Origin: Varanus komodoensis
Lineage: Eukaryota > Chordata > Lepidosauria > Squamata > Varanidae
Direction of reading: 5' to 3'
NCBI RefSeq assembly: GCF_004798865.1
Contig: NW_025336554.1
Coordinates: 79,441 to 143,440, forward strand
DNA: 64,000 nucleotides
A model generated the notes under the pieces. It did no database searches, was not told where the DNA came from, and saw only the letters and a program-made list of their open reading frames with translations. Within the stretch, counting starts at the first letter, position 1. Each line of letters begins with the position of its first letter. The translations under genes were made by a program, and so were the position numbers. Below are positions 61,270 through 64,000 of this stretch, one piece after another.

Positions 61270-62141
61270 CACAAGAAGGCCTCATGGTGGTTTCGAGACA
61301 GAGAAGAAACAAGTGAAGATTCATTTTGAGGAGTCAGCTTGCACCCCAGGAGCCTCCCGTTTCACACAGGATTTTTTTGATGGCCCAAAGTTAGCCTGAA
61401 GCAGGGATATACACACTGCCTTCCATTTATCACCTTCAGTATTTGTCTGCTTTCAGAAAGTGAACAGGTTTCCCGTCCACTGAATATTTTCTTTTTCCAT
61501 GGCATCACTCTGGTTGGACTCAGAATTAGCTGCCCTGAAAGTTAGTTTTATAAATCCACTGAAGGATCTTGTGAGCCAGCAGCCCTGACTCAGTGGCCTT
61601 CTGGTGCATTGAGCAACAACTTCCAGGGTCCCCTGCTCAGCTTTGGGGGACCAGGCTGGAGAAAGTTGCTGCAAGGAATTGATGAGTATTGCACCCATGA
61701 AGTGAGGAAAATGGCAGTGTTTGCATTGCATGCCACTAGTTTGTGTTCATTGCAAAATATCACATACTAATCAAATCCTTTGCTTACTTGTGTACATGTG
61801 AATGATAGGTTGGACCCAGCCTTAGTCATTCTTAGAGTAAGCCTATTGAAATCAATCAAACTTCCTTTGATATGACTAACTGAATTCCTATCAATTTTAA
61901 TAGGTCTGTTTTTAAAATGTCTAAGACTGGAGCTAACACTTGGTGTTCAGTTTCCTTTAAAAATAAGATTAGTGCTTTTTCAACAGTATTGTGAAGATTT
62001 TTTCCTTCCTATTCCATTCTTGATTATCCATATAAAAATATTTAACTATTTCTTGAAGAAAAAGACTAAAAGGCAGTGTATTATTTTGTAATCTGTACAT
62101 CTTTTATTCTTCCTTGTTCTTGTTCAACTGTTTTCGTCTGT

Positions 62142-62189
62142 TCCTCTCCTCTCCTCTCCTCTCCTCTCCTCTCCTCTCCTCTCCTCTCC
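62142..62189. repeat. (TCTCC)n tandem repeat
   Basis: About nine to ten TCTCC/CTCCT units. Confidence 0.95.
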
Positions 62190-64000
62190 AACGCCATTTT
62201 GTGAAATACTTGGACATTGTATTCTGTGAAGCTGGAAAGGCACTGCTAGAAAAATTTCAAAACATGCTTCAGGGCTTCTCTGTTCTGACTCTAAAGAACA
62301 TGCCCTTTTTCCTGTAATACAGCAGTGATTGTGTACTTGCTATCTGTGAAAGCAGCTGTAGACATCTTTGCCAAATTTTGAGCATCTAAAAAGAAGAAAC
62401 TGGAGGCTTCCACTCAGTCCTGAAAGCATTTAACTCCTTTAAAGTATTTAACTTGTAATGTAAGTGGGATCAAGAAAAGTAGGGCAGCTAAAAAATACTG
62501 GCACATCTGGCCCTATTGTAAGGCAGAATGAGGGAGCTGCTTTGGGTGGAAGAAGGGAACAGTTACCCTCCACTGTTCACCCTGAGTATTCCCAATTTGC
62601 AGCTATTCCTCCTCTCACCACCTGAGCCAGGGCCCTGATAGCAACAATGCTTGCTTGTTGCTGACCTAGGAGGTCTGTCTGTCTCACCTAGCTGCCTTCT
62701 CCCAATGTATGGCAGACAACAGTGTGTCCCCAGGAAGGCCCCTGACTAAGCAAGAAGATGGAGAAGCAGGCAGTCCAGGCCACAGATCCTAACAGGCATT
62801 GCATCTGCACATGAGTTGTTTTGCTCACAGGAAGCATTCTTGTACCAGCAATACAGATGAGGAGGCATGGAGGGAGTAGTGGTGCCCCTGCCCTGTTGTG
62901 GTGGAGAAGACTTTTCTGTTCTCAGTGCAGATTCAATGGCCAATCCAGTTGGCTTCTATATGTGGAAGTGGAAGGAGGCATCTGAGGAGCTGAACATCTC
63001 AGACTGGCCCTGTGTGTATCTCAGAATGCCCAAATCCTAGGAGGTACGTAGAACGGTGTGCACTTTCCTTGCACCTGGAGGGCAATATCTCTGGTGTATC
63101 CACTTGCCCACTGTCATCAGACCTGAGCCTCACTTTATGCCAGTGCTTGAACTACAAGTTAGATGGAACCTGCTGCATTAAAAGGCTATGAGAATGGACA
63201 GGCTTTCACTAAAATGGGAGGGGGAGTCAGGAGATGGAGCTTGTAGGCTCATGTAGGGTCCTCTGTTTTCCTCCAATACTTCAAGTACTGCTCCACCTGC
63301 TGTTGTGAGCTAGGCGTCCCTTCCCAAATGAGGCAAGCACTTAAGTAGTTATTAAAAGAGTCTATTCCATAAATCTACAAGGTATTTCACAAACTCTGCA
63401 ACACACACTCCAGGTAGAAAGTTGACCTCTCACTCTGACCCTAGTTACCCAAAGCTCTGCTTATGAACCCTTTGGGGCCAGTCTCCGGAGGGGGGTGCAC
63501 TATGGAAGCTGGCACGCCAACACTCTTAACATTGAGTTTCCAGTTGGTCAAGCCGGTGAGTGCATTGATGGGTCTGCATGTCCATGTCTCTTGGGGTGTC
63601 AAGTTCTCCTCTCAAGAACCCCTCCCCAGCCTGTTTTCTGTTGGCTTCTTTCCCACAGTCAGGAGTGGGAGGGGGCTTACATGAAGTACTTTGATCCAGA
63701 GCTGGTTTGGGTTGGCTAACCAGGAGGAGTTGGCCACTTGGGGCCTCACTAGTCTTAACTTCAATATCACAGTGAGAACTCTGAGCCATTACTGGGTCAA
63801 CTCTCCACTCCCCCTCCTCTGAGTCTAAGCCACCATTCCCACCAGAGCTCTCCATCTCTCGTGTGTGCCTGGGAATTTCATCTGAGTGCATGAGCACGAC
63901 ACCTGAAATGCCCCAGCTCCACAGGTCATTGGTTTGTCTCATATCCTTCTCTCTCCTGAGCAAATTCTAAAATGGAAAGTCACACAGTGTGCTTTGCTTT

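Larger units (their letters stand above)
58874..64000. other. 3' flank of gene C and spacer
   Basis: No further gene recognised. Frames at 63463-63719 (+) and 63526-63963 (-) overlap in opposite directions and show no family motif. It contains a SINE, a CR1-like tail, a tail-only LINE, poly(C) at 59598-59612 and a (TCTCC)n array. Confidence 0.5.

Noticed and set aside
63463-63963. Overlapping + and - frames near the right edge
   Set aside because: Both are under 150 codons, overlap in opposite directions and match no family I know.

Overview
The window looks like vertebrate nuclear DNA, most likely from a squamate reptile. It has split genes with GT-AG introns, CR1 and L2-like LINEs, tRNA-derived SINEs, a hAT MITE, a Ty3/Gypsy fossil and many long microsatellites. 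The species assignment is inferred from repeat style and gene content; no search was run.

The only protein-coding genes I can support are three paralogous trypsin-fold serine proteases of the PRSS27/PRSS33/testisin/prostasin type. Gene A (+, about 1.9-3.6 kb) shows only its 27-nt propeptide exon and its catalytic-histidine exon; the rest is missing next to a 100-N assembly gap. Gene B (-, 15277 to 7965) is complete in six exons and encodes 333 aa. Gene C (+, 44004 to 58873) is complete in six exons and encodes 358 aa, with an 8.9-kb first intron. Exons 2 and 3 are 27 and 163 nt in all three genes, and exons 4, 5 and 6 are 272, 170 and 297 nt in both B and C. This marks a local duplication cluster in which one copy is inverted. 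B and C have a signal peptide, a propeptide cysteine, the His/Asp/Ser triad, an S1-pocket Asp (Arg/Lys specificity) and a hydrophobic C-terminal tail that suggests GPI or membrane anchoring.

Layout: 0-1.9 kb is non-coding with a possible retroelement remnant. 1.9-3.6 kb holds gene A exons. 3.6-7.9 kb holds the gap, simple repeats and unassigned sequence. 8.0-15.3 kb is gene B, with a hAT MITE in intron 1. 15.3-44.0 kb is a gene-free spacer of LINEs (one with a 312-codon uninterrupted reverse-transcriptase frame), SINEs, microsatellites and a broken Ty3/Gypsy element. 44.0-58.9 kb is gene C, with two CR1 copies in its introns, one ending about 37 nt from exon 4. 58.9-64 kb is 3' flank with SINE and LINE fragments.

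The strongest oddity is in gene C. The residue after the activation Arg is Asn instead of Ile/Val, although the rest of the protease looks intact. No wholly new system was found. The points of interest are the paralogue cluster, the Asn16 protease, an extra cysteine in gene B and the repeat structure.
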